From positions 1 to 48,030 of the forward strand of contig NZ_PYBW01000134.1 of assembly GCF_003205575.1 (NCBI RefSeq): DNA of 48,030 bases, written 5' to 3'. The DNA is from Streptomyces tateyamensis. GTDB taxonomy: Bacteria > Actinomycetota > Actinomycetes > Streptomycetales > Streptomycetaceae. The translations under genes and the position numbers were made by a program. Under the pieces are notes generated by a model. That model was given only the letters and a program-made list of their open reading frames with translations. It was not told the DNA's origin and searched no databases. This document shows, in pieces, positions 10,592-19,067 of this stretch. Positions within the stretch are counted from its first letter, which is position 1; each line of letters opens with the position of its first letter.

Positions 10592-11614
10592 TCACTTCAG
10601 GCGGTTGCCCGCCGAGCGCAGGGTCTGGGCGGCCTCGAGCACGCGGGCGGCCATGCCGGCCTCGGCCAGCTTGCCCCAGGTGCGCGGGTCGTAGGTGTTC
10701 TTCTTGCCGACCTCGCCGTCGACCTTCAGCACGCCGTCGTAGTTGCGGAACATGTGGTCCACGACCGGGCGGGTGAAGGCGTACTGGGTGTCGGTGTCCA
10801 GGTTCATCTTGACCACGCCGTTCTCCAGCGCGGTCTCGATCTCCTGCTGGGACGAGCCGGAGCCGCCGTGGAAGACGAAGTCGAACGGGTCCTGCTTGCC
10901 GTACTGGGCGCCGATCGCGTCCTGCAGGTCGCGCAGCAGCTCGGGGCGGAGCACCACGTTGCCCGGCTTGTACACGCCGTGCACGTTGCCGAAGGAGGCG
11001 GCCAGCAGGTAGCGGCCCCTCTCGCCCAGGCCGAGCGCCTCGGCGGTGCGCACGCCGTCGTTGACCGTGGTGTAGAGGGAGTCGTTGATCTCGTGCGAGA
11101 CACCGTCCTCCTCGCCGCCGGTCGGGGTGATCTCGACCTCGAGGATGATCTTGGCGGCGTGCGCGATGGCCAGCAGCTCCTGGCCGATGGCCAGGTTGTC
11201 GGCCAGGGTCTCGGCCGAGCCGTCCCACATGTGCGACTGGAAGAGCGGGTTCTCGCCACGGGCCACGCGCTCGGCGGAGATCGCCAGCAGCGGGCGGACG
11301 TAGCCGTCCAGCTTGTCCTTGGGGCAGTGGTCGGTGTGCAGCGCGACCGTGATGTCGTACTTGGCGGCCACGATGTGGGCGAACTCGGCGAGCGCGACGG
11401 CGCCGGTCACCATGTCCTTGTTGTGCTGGCCGCCCAGGAACTCGGCGCCACCGGTCGAGATCTGGATGATGCCGTCGCTCTCCGCCTCGGCGAAGCCGCG
11501 CAGGGCCGCGTGCAGGGTCTGCGACGAGGTGACGTTGATGGCCGGGTAGGCGAACTTGCCTGCCTTGGCCCGGTCCAGCATCTCGTTGTAGACATCGGGG
11601 GTTGCGATGGGCAT
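10592..11614 (-). CDS. fbaA: Class II fructose-bisphosphate aldolase
   Basis: A protein of 340 residues. It cleaves fructose-1,6-bisphosphate to DHAP and glyceraldehyde-3-phosphate in glycolysis, or runs in reverse for gluconeogenesis. The zinc-dependent class II type is shown by ALHTDHCPKDKLDGYVRP (the conserved DH pair: catalytic Asp and zinc-binding His), ILEVEITPTGGEEDGV, FGNVHGVYKPGN with a further His ligand, and FHGGSGSSQQEI. The start at 11614 has AGGAGCG about 10 bases upstream. The 262-bp region ahead separates it from the divergent DedA gene and must hold its promoter. Confidence 0.97.
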   Translation of the reverse strand: MPIATPDVYNEMLDRAKAGKFAYPAINVTSSQTLHAALRGFAEAESDGIIQISTGGAEFLGGQHNKDMVTGAVALAEFAHIVAAKYDITVALHTDHCPKDKLDGYVRPLLAISAERVARGENPLFQSHMWDGSAETLADNLAIGQELLAIAHAAKIILEVEITPTGGEEDGVSHEINDSLYTTVNDGVRTAEALGLGERGRYLLAASFGNVHGVYKPGNVVLRPELLRDLQDAIGAQYGKQDPFDFVFHGGSGSSQQEIETALENGVVKMNLDTDTQYAFTRPVVDHMFRNYDGVLKVDGEVGKKNTYDPRTWGKLAEAGMAARVLEAAQTLRSAGNRLK

Positions 11615-11864
11615 GCGAATCCGCTCCTGTCGGTGTGGGGCTGTCGGACGACGCTGTCCGATGCTCGATACGCCTGTTGGTACATGGCGTCGGCGCGGCT
11701 GGAGGAACGAGGGTGGTCCTCGACCGCGGGCGGGACACCTGGCTCATCCTCCCAGACTCGTGTCCGGGGACACCACCGCGCCCGCCACTCGGGACGGCCA
11801 ATCGGACAAAGCAACCGGAATGCCCTGAAGGCCCCGTCTTCAGACTCCTGCCACCCGGGCGCGC

Positions 11865-11870
11865 TATCCT
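11865..11870 (+). promoter_or_regulatory. -10 box of a probable leaderless promoter
   Basis: TATCCT ends 6 bases before the GTG at 11877, with no ribosome-binding site between. Confidence 0.5.
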
Positions 11871-11876
11871 GCGCCC

Positions 11877-12617
11877 GTGAACCCCTCCACCACCGACCTC
11901 GCGGTCAACCTCCTGGATGCCAAGTCACTGATCAGCTCGGTCGGGACGATCGGCCTGCTGGCGATCATCTTCGCCGAGACCGGTCTGCTGATCGGCTTCT
12001 TCCTGCCCGGCGACTCGCTGCTGATCCTCGGGGGTGTGGCGGCTTCCTCGGCGGCGGCCACGGCCTTCGGCCCCGGGGTGCAGATGCCGATCGCGGTGCT
12101 GCTGCTCGCCGCCCCGCTCTGCGCCGTCGCCGGTGCCCAGCTGGGGCACCTGCTCGGCGCGAAGGTCGGCACGAGGATGTTCGACAAACCCGACTCGAAG
12201 ATCTTCAAGCGCGAGTACGTGCAGAAGGCCGAGGACTACTTCGCCAAGTTCGGTCCGGAGAAGGCCGTGGTGATGGCCCGCTTCATCCCGATCGTGCGCA
12301 CCTTCCTCAACCCGGTGGCCGGGGTGCTGGAGATGCCGGCCCGCAAGTTCTTCGTGTGGAACGTGATCGGCGGTGTGCTCTGGACCGAGGTCATGCTCTG
12401 CATCGGGTACTTCTTCGGTGACTCGATGGCGCCGGTGATCGACAAGTACCTGATCCCGGCGATGGCGCTGATCATCCTGCTGTCGATCTCGCCGATCCTG
12501 GTCGAGCTGGTCCGCGACCGGAAGAAGCGCAAGGCCGGACTGGTCGCGCCGGCCGCCGCCGAGCCGGGCGAGCCGGGTGAGCCGGTGCAGTCCGGCGGCC
12601 GGCACCGCCGCGGCTGA
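11877..12617 (+). CDS. DedA-family (VTT domain) membrane protein
   Basis: A protein of 246 residues with about five hydrophobic segments. DedA hallmarks are FAETGLLIGFFLPGDSLLI near residue 30, LGHLLGAKVGTR, and the conserved ARFIPIVRTFLNPVAG near residue 137, where the Arg pair is essential in characterised members. DedA proteins are inner-membrane proteins linked to lipid flipping and membrane-potential homeostasis. The C-terminal 30 residues are a charged tail rich in PGEPGEP. The GTG start has a TATCCT box 6 bases ahead and no ribosome-binding site. Confidence 0.88.
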   Translation: MNPSTTDLAVNLLDAKSLISSVGTIGLLAIIFAETGLLIGFFLPGDSLLILGGVAASSAAATAFGPGVQMPIAVLLLAAPLCAVAGAQLGHLLGAKVGTRMFDKPDSKIFKREYVQKAEDYFAKFGPEKAVVMARFIPIVRTFLNPVAGVLEMPARKFFVWNVIGGVLWTEVMLCIGYFFGDSMAPVIDKYLIPAMALIILLSISPILVELVRDRKKRKAGLVAPAAAEPGEPGEPVQSGGRHRRG

Positions 12618-12630
12618 GCCATAGACGACG

Positions 12631-12674
12631 AACAGCCGGGGCGGGCGCCTTCGCAGGCGCCCGCCCCGGCTGTT
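12631..12674. terminator. Strong terminator between dedA and pyrE
   Basis: A perfect 20-bp stem (12631-12650 with 12655-12674) with a TCGC loop, lying between the convergent DedA-family gene and pyrE. Its right arm runs directly into the parS palindrome. Confidence 0.85.
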
Positions 12675-12686
12675 TCACGTGAAACA
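12671..12686. promoter_or_regulatory. parS: parS centromere-like site
   Basis: TGTTTCACGTGAAACA is a perfect 16-bp palindrome with the GTTTCACGTGAAAC core that ParB binds in streptomycetes. It lies in a convergent intergenic space. ParB loading here contributes to chromosome segregation during sporulation. Such sites cluster around oriC, which suggests the window is in the origin-proximal part of the chromosome. Four bases overlap the terminator stem. Confidence 0.9.
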
Positions 12687-12700
12687 TCCGGCCCGGACGG

Positions 12701-13249
12701 TCAGCCCAGGTCGAGGTCGGCCGCGGTGAAGACGGTGTAGTAGGGCAGCCCGGCCGCCTCGATGGCCGGCGCGGCGCCGCGCTCGACGATCACCGCGACG
12801 CCGACCACCTCGGCGCCCGCCTCGCGCAGCGCCTCGACGGCGGTCAGCACCGAGCCGCCGGTGGTGGAGGTGTCCTCGACCGCGAGCACCCGGCGGCCCT
12901 TGACGTCCGGGCCCTCGATCCGGCGCTGCAGGCCGTGCGCCTTGCCGGCCTTGCGGACCACGAAGGCGTCCAGCTCGCGGCCGCGCGCGGCGGCGGCGTG
13001 CAGCATCGCGGCGGCGACCGGGTCGGCGCCCAGGGTCAGGCCGCCCACCGCGTCGTACTCCAGGTCGGCGGTGGCGTCCAGCAGTACCCGGCCGACCAGC
13101 GGAGCGGCCTGCGCGTCCAGCGTGATCCGGCGCAGGTCCACGTAGTAGTCGGCCTCGCGGCCGGAGGAGAGGATGACCTTGCCGTGCACCACGGCCTTGG
13201 TCTTGATCTGCGCCAGCAGGGCGTCGCGGTCGTTGCTCGGGTTGCTCAT
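12701..13249 (-). CDS. pyrE: Orotate phosphoribosyltransferase
   Basis: A protein of 182 residues, the usual size. It transfers phosphoribose from PRPP to orotate to make OMP in pyrimidine synthesis. The PRPP-binding loop is VLAVEDTSTTGGS near residue 120, and SSGREADYYVDLRR is the N-terminal family signature. The ATG at 13249 lacks a good ribosome-binding site. A TAGACT box ends 8 bases upstream, so the leader is absent or one to two bases long. It is apart from other pyr genes. Confidence 0.96.
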   Translation of the reverse strand: MSNPSNDRDALLAQIKTKAVVHGKVILSSGREADYYVDLRRITLDAQAAPLVGRVLLDATADLEYDAVGGLTLGADPVAAAMLHAAAARGRELDAFVVRKAGKAHGLQRRIEGPDVKGRRVLAVEDTSTTGGSVLTAVEALREAGAEVVGVAVIVERGAAPAIEAAGLPYYTVFTAADLDLG

Positions 13250-13257
13250 GGGCAGTC

Positions 13258-13263
13258 AGTCTA
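13258..13263 (-). promoter_or_regulatory. -10 box of pyrE
   Basis: TAGACT on the minus strand, 8 bases from the pyrE ATG, gives an expected leader of 0-2 bases. Confidence 0.4.
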
Positions 13264-13281
13264 TGCGGCGCCCGGCCCAGG

Positions 13282-14304
13282 TCAGCGGCGGCGCAGCACC
13301 CGGGCCACGATCACCGCGCCGCCGAGCAGCGCGACCCCGCCGCCGATCACCCAGGGAGCGCTGAGCCGGCGGTGGCCGGTCGCGGCGCCGCCCGGCTGGT
13401 CGCCGTACCAGCGGGTGGCCGCCCGGGCCCGGGCGCTGCGGGCCGGCAGCGCGGGGGCGTAGCGGCCGCGCGGCGGGGCGTGGTCCACCTCCTCGGCGGA
13501 GCGCCCGACGATGCTGCGCCGGACCGGGCCGCCGAGCAGCTCGTCCGGGAAGGGCGGCAGGTCGGCGTCGAAGCCGTCCTCGGCCGAGCGCCCGAAGCCG
13601 TAGGGCACGTCGATCCGACCCCAGCCGGCGGCCGGCTCGGCCCCCTCGGGGAGGTCCGGAGCCGGTCCGGTGTCCTCCTCGCTGCCGGGGAAGGCGATCA
13701 GGTCGGAGAGGTCGTCGGCGAACAGGTCGTCCGGCAGCTCCTCGGCCTCCGCGGCCCCGGCCGGCAGGTCGGGGACCACGGTCAGGGTCGGGGTGCCCGA
13801 CGCGTCCGGGTCGGCCGGCTCGGACCCGGCCGGCTTCTCGGCCATTTCCGCGGCCAGCGCGGCGGCGAAACGATCCAGCAGGCGGCGCCCGGCGGCGGCC
13901 AGGACGGCCGCGTCGAACTCGGCCAGCCGCCCGCCCGGCGTCAGGTCGGCGTGCCAGCGCAGCACGGTGGCCTGCTCGCCGTCCGGCTCCAGGCCCAGGC
14001 GCACGGTGGCCACCACCTCGCCGTCGCCGCGCGCCTCCTGGCCCTCGACCAGGGCCGTCAGCACACCCGAACCGCCTCTGCGGATCAGCGAGATGACGCC
14101 CCGGTAGGTGATGGTGGAGCTGCCGACCCGCAGCTTGAGCCGACCGTGGATCTCGGCCGGGGCCGGTGCGGCGGACTTCCCGGCGGCCCGGGGCGCCTCG
14201 GCCTCGGTGCTCAGCCCCGGCACGCAGCGGGCGAGCAGCGCGGGATCTTCCAGGGCCAGCTGGACGAGCTCGACCGGCAGCGGGACGGCAACCTCATGCT
14301 CCAT
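13282..14304 (-). CDS. SRPBCC (CoxG-like) protein with C-terminal membrane anchor
   Basis: A protein of 340 residues. Residues 1-150 have the SRPBCC/CoxG pattern: MEHEVAVPLPVELVQLALEDPALLARCVPG, GRLKLRVGSSTITYRGVISL and WHADLTPGGRLAEFDAAVLAAAGRRLLDRFAA are three separated parts of the helix-grip fold. Residues 150-300 are an acidic, proline-rich, probably disordered linker. A single TM helix (about 316-335) and an Arg-rich end anchor it with the domain in the cytosol. The in-frame ATG at 14304 is favoured over the one at 14331 because MEHEV starts the domain and TAGGCT lies 7 bases ahead. The ligand is unknown. Confidence 0.75.
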   Translation of the reverse strand: MEHEVAVPLPVELVQLALEDPALLARCVPGLSTEAEAPRAAGKSAAPAPAEIHGRLKLRVGSSTITYRGVISLIRRGGSGVLTALVEGQEARGDGEVVATVRLGLEPDGEQATVLRWHADLTPGGRLAEFDAAVLAAAGRRLLDRFAAALAAEMAEKPAGSEPADPDASGTPTLTVVPDLPAGAAEAEELPDDLFADDLSDLIAFPGSEEDTGPAPDLPEGAEPAAGWGRIDVPYGFGRSAEDGFDADLPPFPDELLGGPVRRSIVGRSAEEVDHAPPRGRYAPALPARSARARAATRWYGDQPGGAATGHRRLSAPWVIGGGVALLGGAVIVARVLRRR

Positions 14305-14311
14305 ACCTGTG

Positions 14312-14317
14312 AGCCTA
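14312..14317 (-). promoter_or_regulatory. -10 box of a probable leaderless promoter
   Basis: TAGGCT on the minus strand ends 7 bases before the ATG at 14304, with no ribosome-binding site. Confidence 0.5.
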
Positions 14318-14392
14318 CCGACCCGCCGCACGGCGTGGAGAGCACGCCACCGGGTTGGTCGGCAGGCTCGCTCCGGTGGCGGCTCGGCGCCG

Positions 14393-16114
14393 TCAGCGCG
14401 GCTCCAGCAGCGTGCTCGGCGGGGGCAGCGGCTGCGGGCGGCCGGTGGCCAGCCGGGTGGCCGCGGCGGACAGCTCCGGGGCGGTGAAGGAGCGCGGCGG
14501 CGGGGCGTCGGCGGCGAGCGCGGGCTCGGGCCGCAGGTCCCTGGCGGCCAGCAGCACGGTGGCCGCGTCCCCGCTGCCCGCCGGGTCGCAGGCCGGCCCG
14601 CTGCCGGGGACCGGGAAGGGCACGGTGAACAGCCCGGCGGCGCGCAGGCCGGCCTCCACCGTCCACAAGCCCGGACCCGCCGGTGCGGGCACCGCGAGCC
14701 GGCCGGCGGTGGCCAGCCGGGCGGCGGCCAGGCCGTAGAACTCGACCGCGTGGTACTCGCTGCGCGAGGCCCGCTCGGGGGCGGGCAGGTCGGCCAGCAC
14801 CGCGTCGAACCGCTCGGTGGCCGAGTCCTCGCGCAGCCAGGCCAGCGGGTCGGCGGTGACCACCCGCACCCGGGGGTCGGCGAAGGAGTGCTCGCCGAGC
14901 GCGGACAGCGCCGGATCGGTGCGGGCCAGCGCGGGCACCGCCGGGTCCAGGGTGACCACCAGCACCTCGGTCACCTTGCGGTGGCGCAGCACCTCGCGAA
15001 GCGCCAGGCCGTCCCCGCCGCCGAGCAGCAGCACCCGGCTGTCCCCGACGCCGGCCAGCGCGGGGTGGACCAGCGCCTCGTGGTAGCGGTACTCGTCGCT
15101 GCCGCAGGCGGCCAGCCGGCCGGACAGGTAGAGCCGCAGCGGCTGGCCGGCCTGGGCCGGGACCCGCGCCTGGCCGGTCAGCACGATCTCGCCGTACCGG
15201 CTCTGCACCGCCTGCCGCGGCGTGGTGCCGTACAGCGCGTGCCGGGCGGCCCGCTCGATCGCGCCGGTGCAGGCGCCGGCCACCGCGAGCACGGCCAGCA
15301 CGGTGCCGCAGCCGGTCCACAGCAGCAGCCGGGCCCGCGGACTGGGCTCGTCGCGGAACAGCCAGAGCACCACGGCCGCGCCCGCCACCGCGTTGACCGC
15401 CCCGGTCAGCAGCGCGCCGTCGGCCTGGCCGAGCGCGGGCAGCAGCAGGAACGGGAAGGCCAGGCCGCCGATCAGCGCGCCCACGTAGTCGGCGGCGAAC
15501 AGGTCGGCTGCGGCGCGGCCGGCCTCCTCCCGGCGGATCCGCTGGATCAGCGTCATCAGCAGCGGGATCTCGGCGCCGATCAGCACCCCGATCAGGCAGG
15601 TCAGCGCGATCAGGGCGACCTGGTAGCGGCCGAGCCAGGCCCAGCAGGCGTAGAGCAGCAGCACCGAGAGCCCGCCGACCACCGCCAGCGCGCACTCGAC
15701 CAGGGCGAAGGAGACGGCCGCGCGCCGGGTGAAGTGCTTGGCGAGCAGCGAGCCCAGGCCCATGGCGAACACCATCACGGAGAGCACCACGGAGGTCTGG
15801 GTGACCGAGTCGCCCAGCAGGTAGCCGCCGAGCGCGACCAGCTCCAGCTCGTAGACCAGGCCGCAGGCGGCGCAGACGAAGGCCGCCAGCAGCACCAGCA
15901 GCCGGGCCCGCGCCGGCAGCCGCCGGGGCCGGCCGCCGGGGCGGGCGGCGACCGGCGGGCCGCCGGGCCCCGTCGCCCCCTCGCGCTGCCGACCGCGGGC
16001 CCGGCTCCGGGTGCCGAGCCGCGCGCGGCGCACCGGCAGGGCCAGGGCCGGGCGGCGGGTGCGGACGGGGTCGAGGCCGGGCTGGGCGGGTGGGCCGGTC
16101 GGCTGGTTGATCAC
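14393..16114 (-). CDS. Membrane-fused spermidine-synthase-like protein
   Basis: A protein of 573 residues. After a basic, proline-rich N-terminus (1-70), about seven TM helices span 72-290, starting LLVLLAAFVCAACGLVYELELVALGGYLLG. This matches the MFS-like membrane part fused to spermidine synthases in many bacteria. The C-terminal half has the Rossmann methyltransferase-like fold of aminopropyltransferases, with LLLGGGDGLALREVLRH as the decarboxy-SAM loop and DAVLADLPAPE as the active-site strand. The soluble enzyme makes spermidine from putrescine; the membrane fusions are less well understood. The start is GTG at 16114 with TAGCGT 6 bases ahead. It follows the DUF2617 gene, a common pairing in actinobacteria. 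Confidence 0.8.
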   Translation of the reverse strand: MINQPTGPPAQPGLDPVRTRRPALALPVRRARLGTRSRARGRQREGATGPGGPPVAARPGGRPRRLPARARLLVLLAAFVCAACGLVYELELVALGGYLLGDSVTQTSVVLSVMVFAMGLGSLLAKHFTRRAAVSFALVECALAVVGGLSVLLLYACWAWLGRYQVALIALTCLIGVLIGAEIPLLMTLIQRIRREEAGRAAADLFAADYVGALIGGLAFPFLLLPALGQADGALLTGAVNAVAGAAVVLWLFRDEPSPRARLLLWTGCGTVLAVLAVAGACTGAIERAARHALYGTTPRQAVQSRYGEIVLTGQARVPAQAGQPLRLYLSGRLAACGSDEYRYHEALVHPALAGVGDSRVLLLGGGDGLALREVLRHRKVTEVLVVTLDPAVPALARTDPALSALGEHSFADPRVRVVTADPLAWLREDSATERFDAVLADLPAPERASRSEYHAVEFYGLAAARLATAGRLAVPAPAGPGLWTVEAGLRAAGLFTVPFPVPGSGPACDPAGSGDAATVLLAARDLRPEPALAADAPPPRSFTAPELSAAATRLATGRPQPLPPPSTLLEPR

Positions 16115-16120
16115 GAAGAA

Positions 16121-16126
16121 ACGCTA
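16121..16126 (-). promoter_or_regulatory. -10 box of a probable leaderless promoter
   Basis: TAGCGT on the minus strand ends exactly 6 bases before the GTG at 16114. No ribosome-binding site is present. Confidence 0.5.
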
Positions 16127-16219
16127 GGCGACCGGGCACCGGTACAGCTGCACCCGTTGGAGGGACAGCGGCCGGGTTCGGGTTGACCGGTCGTCATGGT
16201 GTTCGGCCCGCTCCCCGCC

Positions 16220-16870
16220 TCACCGGGCGACCGGTCGGGTCAGCGCGCACCTGGGGGCGGCCCGCGCCGCGCCCGGGCCGCGGACCACCAGCGAGGAGCG
16301 GGTGCAGACCAGCCGTCCCTCCTGCGGGTAGGCGTGCCAGGTCCGCCAGAGCACCCGTTCGGCGCTGCCCTGGGCGACCAGCGCGGTGAAGGCGCTCGGA
16401 TCGCCCGGGAAGACGCCGGCCAGGCCTCTGGGGTGCTCGTCCACCAGGGCCAGGATCTCCTGGGCCCGGGCCGCGAAGACGTGCGGCGGCAGCGACTCGA
16501 TCCGGGCGGCGAACTCGTACTCCCAGCCGGCCACTTGCTCGGCCACCCGGGCCGGCAGCGGGGTCCGGCGGCCGGGCAGGCAGGCCACCGTCTCCAGGCA
16601 CTCGCCGGGGCCGGCCGCGATCACCACCTGGTGCGAGGCGCCGAGCAGCCGCAGCTGCAGGGTGCCGGCCGCGGCGGTGCGGCCGGTTCTGCCGCTCGCG
16701 ATGCTGCCGCTCTCCTGGTGGCCGTCCGGGCCCGCGGGTACCAGGGCGTCGGCGGGACCCGGCAGCGGCAGGTCGCGCACCGCGAGCGCGGGCAGCGGTC
16801 CGCCGCCGAGACACCAGGCCAGGTCACCGGCGCGGGTGTCGGTATAGGAGGTCTGCAGTGTGGTGAGCAT
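16220..16870 (-). CDS. DUF2617 family protein
   Basis: A protein of 216 residues matching DUF2617: MLTTLQTSYTDTRAGDLAWCLG at the start, LQLRLLGASHQVV, ETVACLPG and WRTWHAYPQEGRLVCTRS near the end. It is cytosolic with no TM or signal. No function is established. Its steady position beside the membrane spermidine-synthase-like gene suggests a shared role. The ATG at 16870 has GGAG about 8 bases upstream. The 105-bp gap to the next gene has that gene's own promoter box. Confidence 0.8.
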   Translation of the reverse strand: MLTTLQTSYTDTRAGDLAWCLGGGPLPALAVRDLPLPGPADALVPAGPDGHQESGSIASGRTGRTAAAGTLQLRLLGASHQVVIAAGPGECLETVACLPGRRTPLPARVAEQVAGWEYEFAARIESLPPHVFAARAQEILALVDEHPRGLAGVFPGDPSAFTALVAQGSAERVLWRTWHAYPQEGRLVCTRSSLVVRGPGAARAAPRCALTRPVAR

Positions 16871-17240
16871 GCTCGGCTCCGCAATTCAGCTCCGTACGCG
16901 CCCCCGTGCAGTGCCCGACTCGGCCCGACGGCCGGCTGGTGGCTTGCTGTGCGGTCCAGGACGCGGCCGACCGTGGAAGGAAGGATTCCGGCTGGAGATT
17001 CAGCAGCAGAGAAGCACGAATTCTCCGGGTCCGTCAGGGATTTACCCCTTCTTGTCGGACATTCACCGTTCTGGGCGTAGTGCCGTGTCAGGTGTGATCA
17101 AGAGCGCGCAGGAGACTGCTCGTAATACGCCATTTGCGCGTAGTCGCATGACTTGAGTGAAAGGGGCGCAAAGCTTTGAAGTGCGCCCCTGCTCTTGGCA
17201 GCAAGCCGGAGTGTGCGCTGTGCGGGCAGCGGGTGGCAGG
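16871..17240. other. Intergenic stretch, no gene seen
   Basis: About 370 bp without a supported gene. It is AT-richer than its neighbours (for example 17030-17160) and contains a 9-bp stem AGGGGCGCA / TGCGCCCCT (17162-17170 with 17182-17190). It should contain the promoter of the DUF2617 gene. Confidence 0.4.
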
Positions 17241-17272
17241 CACCGGCGGCCCCAGGGGGTGGGCCGCCGGTG
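17241..17272 (-). terminator. Terminator of the MFS gene
   Basis: A perfect 12-bp stem (17241-17252 with 17261-17272), 3 bases beyond the MFS stop on the minus strand. Confidence 0.7.
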
Positions 17273-17275
17273 GGT

Positions 17276-18577
17276 CTAGTGGGACTGCGCGGCCAGCGTC
17301 CGCGGGCAGGGAGCGGCGCAGCCTGGTCCGGTCACCGGGAGCGCGGGCTCGGCCTGGGCCGGGGCCGGGGAGGCCGCGGCGCCGGTGGCCGCCGCCTCGC
17401 GCCGGCGCAGTGTGCCGAGCAGCGCCACCGCCTCCAGCACGCAGACCGCCGCGCCGTACCAGGTCGCCGTGGTGGTCAGCCCGACGTGCGAGACCGCCAG
17501 CCCCGCCGCCACCGCCGGCAGGCTCAGCGCCAGGTAGGAGGCGACGTAGACCGCCGTCACCACCTCGGCCCGCCGGTCGGCCGGCGCCAGCGCGGTCAGG
17601 GTGCGCAGCGCCCCGCTGAAGGACGGTCCGAAGCCGACCCCGGCCACCGCGCTGCCGAGGAAGAACAGCGCCGCCGACCCGGTCCGCAGCGCCGGCATGG
17701 CCAGCGCCACCCCGAGGATCAGCGCCACCGGACCGACCAGCAGCGAGCGCCGCACCGACCAGTCCCGGGCCGCCACCGCGACCACCGCCGAGGTGCCCTG
17801 CAGTGCGACGATCACCAGCCCGCCGGCCAGCAGGCTGTGCAGGTGCAGCACCGAGCGGACCAGCGAGCCGCCCAGCGAGAGGTAGAGCCCGGCCAGCGCC
17901 CAGCTGGCCACCACCGAGGGCAGCAGCGCGGTGAAAGCGCCGCGCACCGCCGGTGGCACGGCCAGCTCGGGCCGCAGCGTGCGCCGCCAGCCGCCGTCCG
18001 GGCGCACCGTCTCGGGCAGCACCGCGAGCAGCGGCAGCGCGGCGTCGAAGGCGGTGACCAGCAGCCAGAAGACCAGCCGGGTCGGCGCCGGGCCGTAGGC
18101 CACCAGCAGCCCGGCGCACAGCGCGCCCACCGCCAGCCCGCCGGCCGAGGCCGCGTTGGTCACCAGTGCGCCGAGCCGGCTGCCGGCCGGCTGCAGGTCG
18201 ATCAGGGCCGCGCTGAGCGCCCCGGTGGCCGCTCCGGTAGCCACGCCCTGCACGATCCGGCCGGCGAACAGCCAGGCCAGGCCCCGGGCTTCGGCGAACA
18301 GCAGCATCGAGCCCAGCTCCACCAGCACCGCGGCCAGCAGTACGGGGCGGCGCCCCAGGTGGTCCGAGAGCGAGCCCACGAAGAGCAGGGTGACCAGCAG
18401 CGACAGCGCGTTGGCCGCGTACACCGCGGTCAGCGCCAGCGGTGAGAAGTGCCAGGCCTGCTGGTAGGTCACGTAGAGCGGGGAGGGCGCGCCGGAGGCG
18501 AACAGCAGCAGCGCCAGTACTGCCGCGACCAGCCAGAAGGCCAGCGCGCGCGGCAGCTGCGAGCCGATCGGCACCAT
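17276..18577 (-). CDS. MFS transporter (drug or sugar efflux type)
   Basis: A protein of 433 residues with about 12 TM helices and the MFS motif-A region GSLSDHLGRRPVLL between TM2 and TM3. GRIVQGVATGAATGALSAALIDL is typical of proton-linked antiporters. The start at 18577 (MVPIGSQLPRALAFWL) has GGGGGAG 7 bases upstream; the reading frame stays open far upstream, but the membrane domain begins here. The substrate cannot be told from sequence. A small dyad upstream (18622-18636) may be its operator, although no regulator gene is adjacent. Confidence 0.85.
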   Translation of the reverse strand: MVPIGSQLPRALAFWLVAAVLALLLFASGAPSPLYVTYQQAWHFSPLALTAVYAANALSLLVTLLFVGSLSDHLGRRPVLLAAVLVELGSMLLFAEARGLAWLFAGRIVQGVATGAATGALSAALIDLQPAGSRLGALVTNAASAGGLAVGALCAGLLVAYGPAPTRLVFWLLVTAFDAALPLLAVLPETVRPDGGWRRTLRPELAVPPAVRGAFTALLPSVVASWALAGLYLSLGGSLVRSVLHLHSLLAGGLVIVALQGTSAVVAVAARDWSVRRSLLVGPVALILGVALAMPALRTGSAALFFLGSAVAGVGFGPSFSGALRTLTALAPADRRAEVVTAVYVASYLALSLPAVAAGLAVSHVGLTTTATWYGAAVCVLEAVALLGTLRRREAAATGAAASPAPAQAEPALPVTGPGCAAPCPRTLAAQSH

Positions 18578-18621
18578 GAGCCACTCCCCCCGAAGCACGG
18601 ACACCGGCGGCAGTACGTAGT

Positions 18622-18636
18622 CTGACGACCGGTCAG
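18622..18636. promoter_or_regulatory. Short inverted repeat in the MFS / small-protein divergent region
   Basis: CTGAC-GACCG-GTCAG lies 45 bp upstream of the MFS start and 160 bp upstream of the divergent small gene. Arms of this size fit a TetR/MarR-type operator, but the arms are only 5 bp. Confidence 0.3.
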
Positions 18637-18796
18637 GGACATCTTGACGGCGGTGCGGCCGCAGTGGAACGGGGAGTCGGGTCCGGGGGACAGCCATCCG
18701 TTGTGCCTGCGCCCCACCGGGCGATTGCGAGAGCGGAGTTGACGACCTGTGGGGCCCGTCGGGTGTGATCGGCCGGGCGGGGGAAAGGACGTGGGT

Positions 18797-19042
18797 ATGA
18801 GCGAGGACGAGCTGAACGGCCCGCCCGGTACCGGATACGTCAAGTTCCGGATGCCCTGCCCCTGCTGCGACGACGGCACCCGGACCCGGGTGCGGGCCGG
18901 CGCCCGTCCGCACACCCACCGCGACGGCAGCGACTGCCTGCTGATGGGTACCGGCTTCGTGCCGCAGACCTGTTCGGCCTGCGAGGGGCAGGGCTACCTG
19001 CCGCTCGGCTCGGGGGAGTGGCGCCGGCCGCGGCGGGGCTGA
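18797..19042 (+). CDS. Small protein with two CxxC knuckles (DnaJ zinc-finger-like)
   Basis: A protein of 81 residues. ATG 18797 has AAAGGA 7 bases upstream. The protein has CPCCDDGTRTRVRAG and CSACEGQGYLPLG; the second is a clear CxxCxGxG knuckle as in the DnaJ cysteine-rich domain, and the first is a variant. Two knuckles are just enough to bind one zinc. I infer a free-standing zinc-ribbon protein, perhaps binding a partner protein or RNA. I do not recognise a named family. It ends 25 bp before the stop of the convergent L,D-transpeptidase gene. Confidence 0.65.
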   Translation: MSEDELNGPPGTGYVKFRMPCPCCDDGTRTRVRAGARPHTHRDGSDCLLMGTGFVPQTCSACEGQGYLPLGSGEWRRPRRG

Positions 19043-19067
19043 GGATGAGCGGCCCCGGCCGGTACGG

